Positions 22,395 to 33,367 of a stretch of 64,000 nt of DNA are shown here, in pieces. The notes under the pieces were generated by a model. That model searched no databases and was not told the DNA's origin. It worked only from the letters and a program-made list of their open reading frames with translations. Position 1 is the stretch's first letter, and each line of letters opens with the position of its first letter. The position numbers were made by a program, and so were the translations under genes. This DNA is from Forficula auricularia (taxonomy: Eukaryota; Arthropoda; Insecta; Dermaptera; Forficulidae). Location: assembly GCA_024734495.1 (NCBI GenBank), contig JALMQS010000070.1, positions 11,132,572 through 11,196,571 of the forward strand, read 5' to 3'.

Positions 22395-22510
22395 ATGGGG
22401 GGGGGGGGGCTAAAAATGAAAATTCTAGGCCTTTGGACCAAACTCAACTAAACAGTGTATAGGTAGGTACATAATCTGTGGGCCCTTAGAGATTAAAAAT
22501 AATTTTATAT
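22395..22510 (-). repeat. Family A fragment with G-run
   Basis: A run of 13 G near 22397-22409 is followed by aaatgaaaattctaggcctt and aaactcaac, the inverted central block of family A. Confidence 0.4.
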
Positions 22511-22559
22511 ACATCGATTCATTATCATTGGATTGTCTTTGCATCAATTCAACATTCAC

Positions 22560-23100
22560 CGCTCCGTTTTTAATAAGAAATATCTTTAATTAATTAAATT
22601 TTCTATTTTTAATAACTAATAATATTATTATGAGAGATTTCAATTTGCCGATGGTAATAGATTTAAACTTTCTTAGAAAATCATAAGATGGTGTCATCTA
22701 TTAGATCCGATGGAATGGAACAACCCTTCTGACATATAATTAAAAATAATCCACTCCATCGGATCTAATAGATGACACCATCTTATGATTTTCTAAGAAA
22801 ACTAATAATATTTGTAATGAACTATTAGTGCGTTTTAAACAACCAATTAATTCATAAAATGAAATTTAAATATACTATTTTATTGAGACACCCACCTTGT
22901 GAATAAATCATTTAATTAAAGAAAAAAAAATCAAATTAAAGTTACCCGAAGATGAAACCCTCGTGGAGGGTATATGGTCGTATACGCGGGGTATAAGCCA
23001 TGGTATCTAAGCAAATAGCGTATACGCTGTACTAGTTGAAATTTAAAATTAAAAAGATTTTATTTTTAATTATTTTGTATAATATTTAACGTAAACCCTC
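22560..23100 (-). mobile_element. Helitron-like element, inverted interior
   Basis: Blocks ttaattaattaaattttcta, tttgtaatgaactattagtg and aaattaaagttacccgaag match the interiors at 9870-10040 and 37840-38050. The hairpin end is missing. It is interrupted at 22627-22800 by a hairpin insertion. Confidence 0.5.
22627..22800. mobile_element. Hairpin insertion with 12-bp target duplication
   Basis: Arms of about 50 bp (22670-22719 and 22752-22800) are near-perfect inverted copies sharing cttagaaaatcataagatgg. The 12-bp string actaataatatt flanks the insertion at 22615-22626 and 22801-22812. The left segment, read in frame, gives RDFNLP, reminiscent of the GDFNLP motif of LINE endonucleases, so it may come from a non-LTR element. 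That origin is weakly supported. Confidence 0.6.
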
Positions 23101-23860
23101 GAATTTTAAAAATCCATATAGCATATACCTTTTGTTGATTTTACGACAGCACTGTCTAAATCCGTGATTTTTGTCGAAATCGATAGTACCGTTTTCGAGA
23201 AACCTATTCTATATAAATATATATCTATAAATAAGAATATCTTATTTAATATAATAAGAAAGATATACATTATTAGTATGAGCCATCTCTTTTTCATAAC
23301 AGTAACGAAACCGGATTCTCTTGTTGTGTGAAAATATAAAGTAAGTAAAATATCACCCGATACTTTTTATATATAATTATTTAATAAAGTGTTAATTATT
23401 ATTTTAATACTATTTAATTATATTGAAATCAAAGAATGCTCTTATATAGGTCATCAAGTGAGTGCTCAAAGATTCTCTCCTCCAAGTCAATTTTCATTCC
23501 AATTTCTTCTCATTCAAATTGAATTAGAGTAGAATAATCGAAGAATCTTGATGATCTCGATTCTTTTCATCTTTCACATCCTGTAATCTACATCAAATCA
23601 AAAAAAAGTTACATTTATTTATTTAACTTCCTGATTGTGTTCACTCTTAATCAACAATCCATGAAATGAATTAATTAAAGAGTAAAGAAGACATCAAATA
23701 AAAAAATATATTTTGAGCTTCTTTTCGCTAAGGAAAGGCAAAAAAGTGATTTCAAAACATTCATAAATCAAAAAGAAACGCTATGAAAAATATTTACTGT
23801 GTTCATTTTTTTTCTTACTTTCACATATATGTATTTATAAATATAATTAATTATATCTTA
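23101..23860. other. Unassigned AT-rich DNA
   Basis: No recognised features. Short frames here are chance. Confidence 0.4.
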
Positions 23861-23861
23861 T

Positions 23862-23936
23862 ACTATTAAATGAGCAATTCTCGTATGTACTTATATATAA
23901 ATTTATAATTACATTTTTTTAATAGTATAAGAAATA
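23862..23936. repeat. Helitron-like 5' end in an inverted pair
   Basis: cttatactattaaatgagca, the 5' end of the Helitron-like family, is followed 50 bp later by the inverse tttaatagtataag, forming a terminal hairpin. No interior or 3' end follows. Confidence 0.4.
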
Positions 23937-23939
23937 TAT

Positions 23940-24475
23940 TTAATCAATCAGCTGATGTGAGCACCACACGACTTTCACATTAGCTTCTTCCTTATTTGAA
24001 ATCATCATACCAATTTTTTTCATTCAAATTACTTCGATCTGGTTTTGAGAAAACAGGAGAAAAGACGAAATTGCAAAATACTAAAAATCTTCAAGAGAAC
24101 ATTAACTTCCGTTTCTTCGATTTTAGCTTTAAGTACTTATTGTAGCCGCTAGATAGCTTAAGTTTCAAATCCCAAAGCTCTGCGACTTAGCGTAGACGAG
24201 ATATTAACGATTAAAATATTTATTTTGAGTCATTTCTAAATTTCCACCCTCTTCCTTTATTTCAAACGGATAAAAATTTATACACGACTATTAACTTATG
24301 ACACTTGATAAGTAAACCAGTTTAAAAAAAAATCGTTATAGCTGTTTTTGAGAAAATCACAAAAAACGAAATGTACGATGCCAACTTCCTGTGTTCCGAT
24401 TTCAACCAAAAGCTTGCTGAACTCCTTCAAGCCTATTTCGAGCTTAAGTTTCAAATTTCATAGCTCTGCGACTTA
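23940..24475 (+). repeat. Family C repeat
   Basis: It starts ttaatcaatcagctgatgtg, includes cacgactttcacattag, then tgcgacttagcgtagacgag, and ends gctctgcgactta, where the Harbinger MITE is inserted. It resembles 11978-12861 and 49665-49955. Confidence 0.55.
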
Positions 24476-24670
24476 GGGGCCGATTGTATGTCGCAAAGTA
24501 AATGCTTTTTACCACTAACAAACGGTAGATGGTAAATGGAGGGACTGGGATGGCCAATCAGATGACAGGCACTGAAAGTGGCTGTCATCCGATTGGCCAT
24601 CCATCCCTCCATTTACCATCTACCGTTTGTTAGTGGTAAAAGCGTTTACTTTTCGACATACAACCGGCCC
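24476..24670. mobile_element. PIF/Harbinger-type MITE
   Basis: The left end ggggccgattgtatgtcg and the right end cgacatacaaccggccc are inverted repeats, and the arms extend about 85 bp (for example taccactaacaaacggtaga). TTA occurs on both sides (24473-24475 and 24671-24673), the three-base TWA target typical of Harbinger elements. Related copies are at 48330-48480 and 50601-50658. Confidence 0.75.
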
Positions 24671-24823
24671 TTAGGGTTGCGAAACTCAGGGACCGATGGA
24701 TTTTTAATCACTTTTTTGCCTCTGGGGACCACAATATCCAGTTTTTTGTTCTAAATCCGGTTTCAAACTTTTAAGGACAAGGATTCCTTCCACCTAGAAG
24801 TCACTAAGTAAAATTATATTTTT

Positions 24824-25100
24824 TCACCTCATAGATATAAGCTCTCAAAGTGTCGAAAGTCGGAAGGGAATTTTTAGATTTTTATTAATTAACAAATTTA
24901 AAAAATATATTATTTTTTTATTTTTTTTTTTAAATCATATTTAAAATAATTAAATACAGAACCGACTTGTATCATAAGTTTCTGATTTACCTACATTATT
25001 CTTAAATTACCTAAAAAAGAATATTTAGGACAGGCTAACGATTTTCATATTTTCAAAATAATGCCTATAACACGAAAACTATGACTTTTATTAAAAAAAA
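24824..25100 (-). mobile_element. Fragment of the TA-target mariner MITE
   Basis: On the minus strand it matches the interior of 21798-22230 (tttcgacactttgagagctt, ataatgtaggtaaat). Both TIRs are missing. Confidence 0.55.
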
Positions 25101-25955
25101 TTCTCAAACAAATAAATAATATAGATATATACATATCTATATTTAATATATTTGTGCGTATGTTCGGGTTAAAAACCATTTAAGAGAGAAATAATTTAAA
25201 GTTTGTATCTATTTTTTTCTTTTTTTTTTGTATTTTAAATGGTCTAAAATTGTAAATCAAAGGGGCTAGTTGCCCCTATAGATAGAATATTTTTAGAAAA
25301 TAATTAAATTTATCAAATCAAATAATTAGCTAGCGACACTAATATAGTCCGTTTTACTTTTGAACGGAACCCTAAATAATGTTGCTTTTAGCATACAATC
25401 CGACAATATATTAATCCTATTTAGTATTTAATTTAATCAATTTTTATCAAACCTCAATTCCCATTACTAAATCCACTAATGGATTATATTTACAAAAATT
25501 TTCAATAAAATAAAGCCTTTACTGAAAACCATTATTAAATTGTATTCTCTCTCAGTTTATCTAAAAACAAGGTCAATCCTTTTAAGTTGTCTATTTGGAA
25601 AACTGCGCTCGTAAAATCAAACGCGAGCCCTGGGCTTGCTTGCTTGTTTTCAGCGATACTAAATTTAAAATGCTAATGCATATATATCCAGATCCACTCA
25701 CTAGCTTTCGCTTATCTCAGATACATTTTCAAGCTAAACAGATTGTTTTATGGCCACGTTTAGCCATTGAAATCATTAACCTTGTATTAACTATCTACAA
25801 CAATATAAAGGGCAGGTAAGGGGGATTTTAAATGTTCCATTATCAACGAAATAATGAAGATTGTTTTTGAGTTTATAATAAAGGTGTTGATTAGGCAGAT
25901 TCAAATTTGAATTTCGTTTCTAATTGAACATCTATTTTGTAGTACTTATAGTTTA
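25101..25955. other. Unassigned AT-rich DNA
   Basis: A 74-codon plus frame (25595-25819, MENCARKIKREPW...) has no recognisable homologue. A short palindrome ggggctagttgcccc lies near 25261. Nothing else is evident. Confidence 0.35.
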
Positions 25956-25959
25956 TCAG

Positions 25960-26340
25960 ACAGGGTTTGGTCAATTATTATAATCGTGCATGAAAAATGT
26001 CTTTTTTTTGTTTCTTTTTTTTTTGAAATATTTCAAAAACGGCCTAAACTAGGTTAATAAACAAAAATTGAGCGAAACACTGGTGTTTTGTTCTAGAAAA
26101 AAGCCCTAATGAGTGAACATCGAAAAAATTATATTTTATCAGATATTAATTATTTTGTCAAAATGTCTGTTAGTATGTAAGTTAGTTCGTTACCAAATAT
26201 TGTGTACGCTCTAGCTCAAAAACTAGTGTGAATATCAAAACGAAATTTCACATGTAATTTCTTTATATTGAGATTAAGAAGATCTGATTACATTTTGATT
26301 AAAATTGAACTAAAAATTAAGGGGGGGGGGGGTTCTTATG
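25960..26340 (-). repeat. Family A remnant, inverted
   Basis: On the minus strand it matches the right half of family A (ttatagaa-type ends lost). It includes aatgagtgaacatcgaaaaa and tttcacatgtaatttc. A G-run closes it at about 26322-26333. Confidence 0.45.
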
Positions 26341-26439
26341 AATTAAAATGATAAAATTTTCAAAAGAAAAATGGAATTTACTATAAAACGGACATACAAT
26401 ACAAAATCAGACATTTTTCGGTAACTGAAATAGGGGGGG

Positions 26440-26690
26440 GGCTCAAAAAATAGAACTATCAATATAAGTCCTAGGGCCTTTTGTATGAAATTCCGCATAT
26501 GTTCCCTATGTGACAAAAATGACTCTATGGGAAATCGAGAGTGATCCAAAGGAGGGGGATGTCAAAAATTATTAAAATTATAAAATCTTCACACAAAAGT
26601 ACCTGAACCTATTTCCTCTAGAAGAGTTCTTTAGGTAAAAGAAGATATAGGTGCAAAAATGAGGGTGGGCTTAAATATATAATTTGTTTT
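26440..26690. repeat. Family B interspersed repeat
   Basis: The block gaaattccgcatatgttccc with aaaatgactctatgggaaat resembles 4503-4740 and 19713-19985. Confidence 0.45.
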
Positions 26691-26909
26691 GTACATACCT
26701 TAATCTCGACAACGCCCAAAAATCTGAAAAAGTACATATTATACATAATATATACTCTTTTTTAAACCTGAAGTTTCAAAGTAAAGAATTGAAACATTTT
26801 TGTAATCAGAAAGAACGCTATTTCATCATTAAGTAGAATAAGAATATTTATTTTTTAATTTAATTTTTTAAATTCATTTCACTTTACTGACAGTATAACT
26901 GTAGTCTAA

Positions 26910-27104
26910 CATAAGAAAGAAGATCCCCCATGGTGTGCGACTTGCGATTCTAGAGTCACAGTGGATCACATCCTAATTGATTGTCCCGTATATAGTTTGG
27001 CTAGGACTATATTCCAAATAGAACACAAGCCTATCGTAAGGGAATTCAAGAAAATTTTGAGTTTCTACATCGAATACAACTATTTTATTTTATTTAACTT
27101 ATAG
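26910..27104 (+). pseudogene. LINE ORF2 C-terminal remnant (zinc-knuckle-like tail)
   Basis: One frame reads PPWCATCDSRVTVDHILIDC, then PVYSLAR, and continues to a stop at 27102. The pattern Cys-x2-Cys, TVDHIL, Cys-Pro closely follows the cysteine-histidine motif found at the C-terminus of many non-LTR retrotransposon polyproteins, downstream of reverse transcriptase or RNase H. Nothing upstream in frame is coding (stop at 26907), so this is a 5'-truncated or decayed copy. The AT-rich sequence to about 27300, ending in short ATA repeats, is its likely 3' UTR. Confidence 0.6.
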
Positions 27105-27300
27105 GTATTTTATTTTTCATGGAACCTAACTATGGGCAGACTAACTATCTGTGATATTTGTTTTGTTGATTATATATTTATTAGAAGCCCTTATACAGCT
27201 TCATGATTTATTATATTTTCTCTTATATAGTTTGTATCTCGTTTTACATTTTTTTAATTCTATATAGTTGATGAATAATAATAATACGGCTCATAATAAT
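27105..27300 (+). repeat. Probable LINE 3' UTR and ATA-type tail
   Basis: AT-rich sequence after the LINE frame, ending gatgaataataataatacgg and cataataatatag. Short triplet tails of this sort end several LINE clades. Confidence 0.4.
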
Positions 27301-27429
27301 ATAGAGTATTGGGTTTAAAATATATATCCAGAGGTCGGCGCTCGAAGTGTTACCATCTACCGTGAAAAGATTTTAAAAGATGGTTTGTAACCTTGGGCAC
27401 ATAAACAAATCGATAGAAACCATTCGATG

Positions 27430-27728
27430 TTTCAACAAGACTCGGCACCATACCATAAAGTCCGTGAAACCCAATTTTACAAGAAAAAGTTCCCAGCTTC
27501 ATTTATTCACAACAATGGCCACCATATTCCCCGGACATAAACCCAATGGATTTTTCCATATTGTCCATTCATGAGCCCAAAGTATCAACTAAAAAATATC
27601 AGACGGTCAGCGCCTTAGAGATTGCTCTTTGCAAAATACCATCAGATCACGTTCGTGCAGCGTGTGAAACCTTCCCCGAAAGACTCGATGCTATTATCCG
27701 CGCTAAAGGTTGCTACATCGAACAATAA
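27430..27728 (+). pseudogene. Mariner-family transposase C-terminal remnant
   Basis: One frame reads QDSAP (catalytic Asp codon 27439-27441) followed by KKKFPASF. After a frameshift near 27510 the next reads QWPPYSPDINPMD (Asp codon 27549-27551), then FSILSI and on to AKGCYIEQ and a stop at 27726. These are the second and third catalytic positions of a DDD mariner-type transposase, about 36-37 residues apart. The first Asp, the DNA-binding domain and the start codon are gone. It cannot be functional. Confidence 0.75.
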
Positions 27729-27746
27729 CATATTGTTCTTAAAATT

Positions 27747-28552
27747 ATTAAACAAGCAAAAATTGTATCTTTATTTATTACATATATATTTGTATCTTGG
27801 TTCTATTTTGAAAACGACTCTACCGATTTTGATGAAATTCACGGGTTGGGGGGTTTTTGGGTTGGCAATTCGATCTGTCGCTGTCTCATCTTCGACAAAA
27901 TTGTTATTGATGGGTTTTTTCGTAATCAAATTAATTATTCTCAGGTAGACAAATCCCAATCTTGGAGTTTAAAAAAGGTTTCTCTTTTGTTTACTTTTGT
28001 ACCCAGGCAGACAATGGGCCGGGTTAATCCTTTATTCCCAAAGGCCTTGAAGAAGAATTGTGATTGTGGATTTTAACATATTTTGTTCTCCATAAACGTT
28101 AGAAATATTAATAAACGTTTTATAATTGTTTTTATAATGAACTTTATTTATTTAATAGAATAAAAAATAATCAAGAATTTATTTAAAAATATATTTCGCA
28201 TAAGCAGAACTCAATTTTTGAAAAAAAAAACACATTTTGATAGGTTTTATTTATTAACAATTGGATGAATAAAAATGAATCATATGGTTGAATCAAAACT
28301 GGTGAAGGAGGTGGGGTGCAGTGGTTGGGGATCCGCAGGTAGGGCGAGGTTTTGGGGGTGAGGTCGAGCGGGGTGGAAGTGGGGGCGGTACAGTGGGCGA
28401 ATACTATATATATTTGTAATTTTTTTAATTTGAAAACGCCCCCCAAATAAAAATCGACCTTTTTATCAGAATTTTAAGTTAAAAATAATATGAAAATAAA
28501 GCTTTTAACTGAAGGAAGAAGTTACCGAGCATCGCTCGGTGCCTCCAGGTAC
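27747..28552 (+). mobile_element. Helitron-like (HINE) element, copy B, with 14-bp flanking duplication
   Basis: It begins attaaacaagcaaaaattgt and ends with the hairpin ccgagcatcgctcgg then tgcctccaggtac. It is close to copy A throughout. The 14-bp string ttgttcttaaaatt occurs directly before (27733-27746) and after (28553-28566), inside the mariner, which acts as a pre-insertion reference. Helitrons do not duplicate their targets, so either the family is misnamed or this copy arrived by a retro-type route. The 87- and 108-codon frames inside are not genes. Confidence 0.7.
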
Positions 28553-28679
28553 TTGTTCTTAAAATTTGAAATGCTTTTACGATATACTGAAGTTTTTAAA
28601 TAAAAAACTAATAAAAATTGACAAAATTACAGCTGTTTTAAATGGTAACACTTCGAGCGCCTACCCCTGGATATATGGG

Positions 28680-29825
28680 TGTGTAATTAAAAGTGTAATG
28701 TATTCAGAAATTCCAGGTGCTAATGACCTTAGCTGTCGATGCTCCTTTAAGCCCTCAATAATAATAATAAAGATTATACTACTTTCGGGTATAAAATGTT
28801 TAATTTTATTGTTCGGGAAAGTAAACTTGATTGAGTTCATCAGTAAGGGCTCCCGACAGGGAGCTAGGCAAGTCTTTTTGTATTCATACATCATACATAT
28901 ATGATTCTTATTATATGTCGTGAGAATCTCATCTTTTAACATTACTTCCGTTACGTTGGCGTTGTCGTTTTACATTGTCTCGCGTATCTGATCAACTTGA
29001 CTTAATTCTTTGTCCCTCGCTTCTGCTGCTGTTGGCTATTCTAATAGTCCTAATGTTTCCAGAAGAAGCACCCCCCCCCCACCCTGTACCCCGTTACTTT
29101 CACTCTCTCTATTTTTCCTTTTAAATATTGTATCTGTGTATATAAAACCTTTACAGCAAGTGCTTGCTGCTGTCTCTGCTTGTTCTCCGACAATAGAGCA
29201 ATGTTTGATATCGGGCCCCTTTTGTTTGAATCGAACACAAAAGAGAGCGAAACAGACTTTACAAGTTTTTTCTTTTTCTATTCTCATCCCGGGCTTTTCT
29301 TTTTTTCCACCCCCACTATTATATACATATATACTACCCCTTCTTCTCATTTGTTAATTCATATCTAAAGAATGGTAATATTTTTTTCAAAGCTTTTTCG
29401 TTATTTTCTCTCCATTTTTTATTTTTATTCTCGATGAAAACTCATCTATGATATTTGCAAGCTGTTTTTTTTAACTCATCTTATCTCTGCCTGCGTTTTA
29501 TTTAAGCCGTCAGCCATTAGACAAATGAAACTTCGGATGCTCATTCGTTTCCTTAAAAAAAAAGTTGAAATTAATATCCAACGATAAACCTGCTGAGAGA
29601 AAAATGTTCAATCAATGCCATCAATTTGATCAAAAACTCTTTTATCTTCATCATCAGTTGATATATTATATCAAAGAGATCGCTTTGAGAAAGAGATTCT
29701 TATTAGTTAATTGAAAATTGAAAAAATTCAATTTCTTTTCAATTTTGATCAAATATATATACAGTGGCGCAACCAAGTTTTTGTAAAATGAAATCACCAG
29801 GTTGACTCGCTTGTTTATCAAGTAA
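28680..29825. other. Unassigned DNA, partly pyrimidine-rich
   Basis: The segment 29010-29370 is rich in CT runs and opens frames of 104-115 codons on both strands (for example 29010-29357) through low complexity. No domain is recognised. A short imperfect inverted pair near 29700-29750 involves ttgaaaattgaaaaaattca. Confidence 0.4.
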
Positions 29826-29829
29826 ATTA

Positions 29830-30818
29830 CAGAAATTTTGAAATTTGTGAACTAATAAATGCTATATCTAATTAAATATTACTTGTATAAAATAATGTTA
29901 TATTAGATGAAATCTTAAGCCTTTTTTTTGGTAAATAAAACAACACAGTTATTTTGAAATTCGGTTCACGAAAGGCCGACTTATAGCCTGAAATCATTTT
30001 TAATAGAGAAAATCTATACAAAAATCTATAGAATATGGAATCTCTAGTTTAACTCGCTTGTTTATCAAGTAAATTACAAAAACAATGTGTCATTTTGTTC
30101 CCAATGAAATACTTAACATTTTAGTGTATAAAGATAAGAGTAAATAAATATTATATGTAATATTCATTTACTATGAGTTAAGTTCTATTTACTCTTATCT
30201 TTATTAAAGATGTTTCACCTTGCACCAACACCACAATCTCTACTAATTATTTTAGTGTATGAAAAGAAATTTGATAAATGTAATAATTACCGAGATATAA
30301 ACGAATGAAAAATTGACTTGGCCTAAATGTTGAAATTTGTGAACTAATAAATGCTATATCCAATTAAATATTACTTGTATAAAAAAATGTTATATTAGAT
30401 GAAATCTTAAGACTTTTTTAGTGAATAAAAAACACATTTATTTTGAAATTCGGTTCACGAAAGCCCGACTTATAGCCGAAAATGATTTTTAATAGAGAAA
30501 ACCTATGTAAAGATATATAAAATATGGAATCTCTAGTTTAACTCGCTTATTTATCAAGTAAATTACAAAAACAATGTGTCATTTTGTTTACTATTAAATA
30601 TTTAACATTTTTGTGTATGAAAAGAAATTTGATAAATATAATAATTACCGAGATATAAACGAATGAAAAATTCACTTGAACTAAATTTTGAAATTTGTGA
30701 ACTAATAAATGCTATATCCAATTAAATATTACTTGTATAAAATAATGTTATATTAGATGAAATCTTAAGCCTTGTTTGCTGAATAAAACTAAACATTTAT
30801 TTTGAAATTCGGTTCACG
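29830..30818. repeat. Three-copy direct repeat, about 360 bp per unit
   Basis: aaatttgtgaactaataaat occurs at about 29839, 30334 and 30693, each followed by agatgaaatcttaag and ttttgaaattcggttcacg. The spacing is about 359 bp for the last pair and about 495 for the first, the difference being the 119-bp insertion plus its duplication. The last unit ends where the small hAT-like element begins at 30819. Confidence 0.65.
30130..30248. mobile_element. Short hairpin insertion with 12-bp target duplication (copy I)
   Basis: It starts aaagataagagtaaataaat and ends caatctctactaatt. The first 20 bases recur inverted inside (tatttactcttatcttt). The string attttagtgtat flanks both sides (30118-30129 and 30249-30260), and the neighbouring repeat unit at 30605 supplies the empty site. 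The related copy II is at 40420-40612. Confidence 0.7.
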
Positions 30819-30886
30819 CAGTGGCGTAGCCAGAAAATTTTCATGGGGGGTGGGGTCAATCCACAAAGCCCCGTGGCTACGCCCCT
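30819..30886. mobile_element. Miniature hAT-like element, 68 bp
   Basis: cagtggcgtagccag at the left and cgtggctacgcccctg at the right are inverted repeats of the CAG-GGCGTAGCCA type common in hAT elements. The flanking octamers do not match, so the copy or its border is rearranged. Confidence 0.55.
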
Positions 30887-31802
30887 GCTTTCAACATATT
30901 CTTCTATTTGTGTTTAGCAGACGAGTAAATGAACTGTCATGCACTTTGACCAGAACATAGCGTGGCATTTGCCATAGCGAAAACGCTACGAATTTTTATG
31001 CATCAACCTAAAAGTTCTGATCTATCCATTGCTTGATCCGTTGTGGTGATGATGATGTTTTAATTTCCTCGGGCGCTTCGAACTTGATTTGCAGTTGAAA
31101 GTTAAATTTGCAGGTCTCCTCGTTGTCTGCTTCTTATAATTCATTTTCCCTTTCAATAAATTAGAACCTGAAAATAATTTTGAATTAGTAAATAATATAT
31201 TTTTTTTTTCAAATTAAGCCACTCAAAAGTTACTAGAAAATCAACGAAAAATGCAACAATAATTATAATAGCGTTTGTTCGTACTTTAGGTTGTGATTTA
31301 TTAAAAAGAAACTACATGCAACGTTGGTTGATTTTTTTTTGCATTTTTTTCTATGTTGCATCACGAAATTTTGTTAGCAATCCTCAGATTCGGATTCAGC
31401 ACCCCAAAAAACATAGGTATGGGATGGAAGAAATCAAAATTACCCCAAAACTTTCCCGCTAGGGGCCCTTTTGAACACAATTTGACTGGGCTAACTTATA
31501 ATAATTACTAACCTTGTCATCCTGAGATTTGTCTATTTGAAAACATCGAAAATCCAGAGAATTATACATGATCAAGATTTAATATATTTTAAAAAGAAAA
31601 TAGAATCCGCCCTGAAGATGACAGATTGTATATTTGTCAAAAAATTGGTCGTCGAAGAGAGAGAGGATAATGCTTAATAAATTTATGTTTATTTACTTTA
31701 ATTAGTTAATCTTCTATATTTACCAGATCTTTTAAACATTTTCCTGAAAAAATAAAATTATTTTTATATTCCATCATAATAAAATTCTAAAAATAGATAT
31801 AA
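30887..31802. other. Unassigned DNA
   Basis: Moderate GC patches at 30900-31110 and 31370-31480 carry no open frame that I recognise. The string cctgaagatgacagattg at 31612 may be a decayed stem motif. This segment ends at the TA before the Tc1 element. Confidence 0.4.
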
Positions 31803-31804
31803 TA

Positions 31805-31846
31805 AACTGCTGCGCAAAATTATCGCATCACCATTGATTTTACTAA
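31805..31846 (+). repeat. Tc1 left terminal inverted repeat
   Basis: It begins aactgctgcgcaaaattatc. The outer 27 bases match the inverse of the right end exactly. Confidence 0.9.
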
Positions 31847-32127
31847 AATATCAAATATTTATCAAATTAAATAACTTTGTATAACAAAATAAAATATCAT
31901 AATCATCAAAATAATAACAAAATACTCAAATAATAAAAATTATTAAAATAAAATATTATCTTTTATTGAAATAAAATCTCTTAAACGAATTGGTTCTCTT
32001 AGGTTTATTTTAATCATTGTTTTAAAAACAATTTCTCTAGCCCAAACATTTTTCTTTGCATTACCAATCACTTCAAATTTTCATAAAATAATCACATATT
32101 GAGTTCTAAAATAAAACTCTAATAAAA

Positions 32128-33152
32128 ATGAATCGTAATTACCATTTATCGGAACATGATTCTGTTAGGATCATAACATTATTTGAAGAAGGGTTGAGCC
32201 AACGTGAAATTGCAAGACGCCTTCAGATTAATCAATCAAGTGTATCCAGAGTTCTTCAAAGGTTTAGAGAGACTGGAAATAATACCCGAAGACCTGGACA
32301 AGGCCGCCCAAGAAGTACAAATCAGATGGATGACCGATTTATTAAACTTGCTGCTTTAAGAAATCGCTTTTTCACAAGCAGCCAGTTGAGAGGCATGTTG
32401 GAAAATGTTCGAAACACCCAAATTTCTGGTTCCACAGTAAGAAGACGCCTTCATGAAGTTGGAATTAAATCAAGAAAACCAGCAACAGGTCCTCTTTTAA
32501 CCAGAGCTCATCGAATTTCGAGACTGAGATTTGCTCAACAACATGCAAATTGGACATTGAATGATTGGAGACGAGTTTTGTTTTCAGATGAATCCAGGTT
32601 TGTCCTACACTCACCTGATGGAAGGGAAAGGGTATGGAGAAGACCAATAGAGAGATATTCAGAGTGCAACGTCTCACCAAGAGTAAGTTTTGGAGGAGGT
32701 TCCATTATGGTATGGAGTGCGATAAATTTCGATGCCCGTACGGAACTTCATAGAGTAACTGGAGGTTCTCTGAATGCTGAAAGGTACATGAGAGAAATCC
32801 TAGAGCAATATGTAATGCCCTTTGCTCCTTTAATTGGAGAAAGATTTCAGTTTTTACATGATAATGCTCGTCCTCATACTGCTCATGCAGTAAAAGAATA
32901 CCTGAAAGAAGTCGGTATATCTTTCCTGCAAGAAGTCCTGACCTCAATCCTATTGAACATTTGTGGGACATAATGGGGAGACGCCTAAGAACACGAAGTC
33001 AACCTGATTGGACACTTGGAGAATTGGAAATGGCATCAATTGAGGAATGGGAGAACATCTCCCAAGAAGAAATACAAAATTTAATTCTCTCAATGCCGAA
33101 CAGAATCCAAGAGGTATTAAGAGCAAGAGGAGGAGTTACAAGATATTGCTAA
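32128..33152 (+). pseudogene. Tc1-family transposase, frameshifted
   Basis: Residues 1-60 form a helix-turn-helix (EEGLSQREIARRLQINQSSV), followed by GQGRPR, an AT-hook-like linker that helps bind the TIR. A second helix-turn-helix spans about 65-115. The catalytic domain shows the first Asp in LFSDESRF (residue 154) and the second in FLHDNARPH (residue 245). The expected third motif, SPDLNPIEHLWD, is present but in another frame (Glu codon 32955-32957), and the protein continues to a stop at 33150. The break lies near 32925. The Asp-to-Glu spacing is about 31 against 34 in Tc1 elements, so about 10 bases seem deleted. Translation from the ATG at 32128 stops after 281 residues without the catalytic Glu, so the enzyme should be inactive. 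The frame otherwise has no stops. Confidence 0.9.
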
Positions 33153-33367
33153 ACTGTTTTTTAATCAAAACATTTAATAAAATTAGTTAAATTTCATTTT
33201 TTAAATTTTCCTCATTTTCATCAAATGTAAGTAATTTCAAGTTTTTGGGTTTTTTATATTTTTTATTGATTAAAAGATGAAAATATTGTTATTAATATGA
33301 GTATTTATCATTTTTTATTATTTTTTATCAATTTAATATGAAAGACGATACAAGTTTATTATATTTA

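Larger units (their letters stand above)
27322..28676 (+). mobile_element. Decayed mariner-like element split by a Helitron-like insertion
   Basis: Terminal inverted repeats of about 35 bp lie at 27321-27356 and 28642-28676 (shared cgctcgaagtgttaccat). Only the C-terminal part of the transposase follows the left end, so the 5' half is deleted. Copy B of the Helitron-like family sits at 27747-28552. Removing it and one copy of the duplicated string rejoins the mariner 3' region. Confidence 0.75.

Noticed and set aside
29010..29368. Overlapping open frames of 62-115 codons on both strands
   Set aside because: They come from pyrimidine-rich low-complexity DNA, overlap in several frames, and show no domain or codon bias.
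32465..32971. Minus-strand frames of 71 and 88 codons
   Set aside because: They are shadows of the Tc1 transposase gene on the opposite strand.
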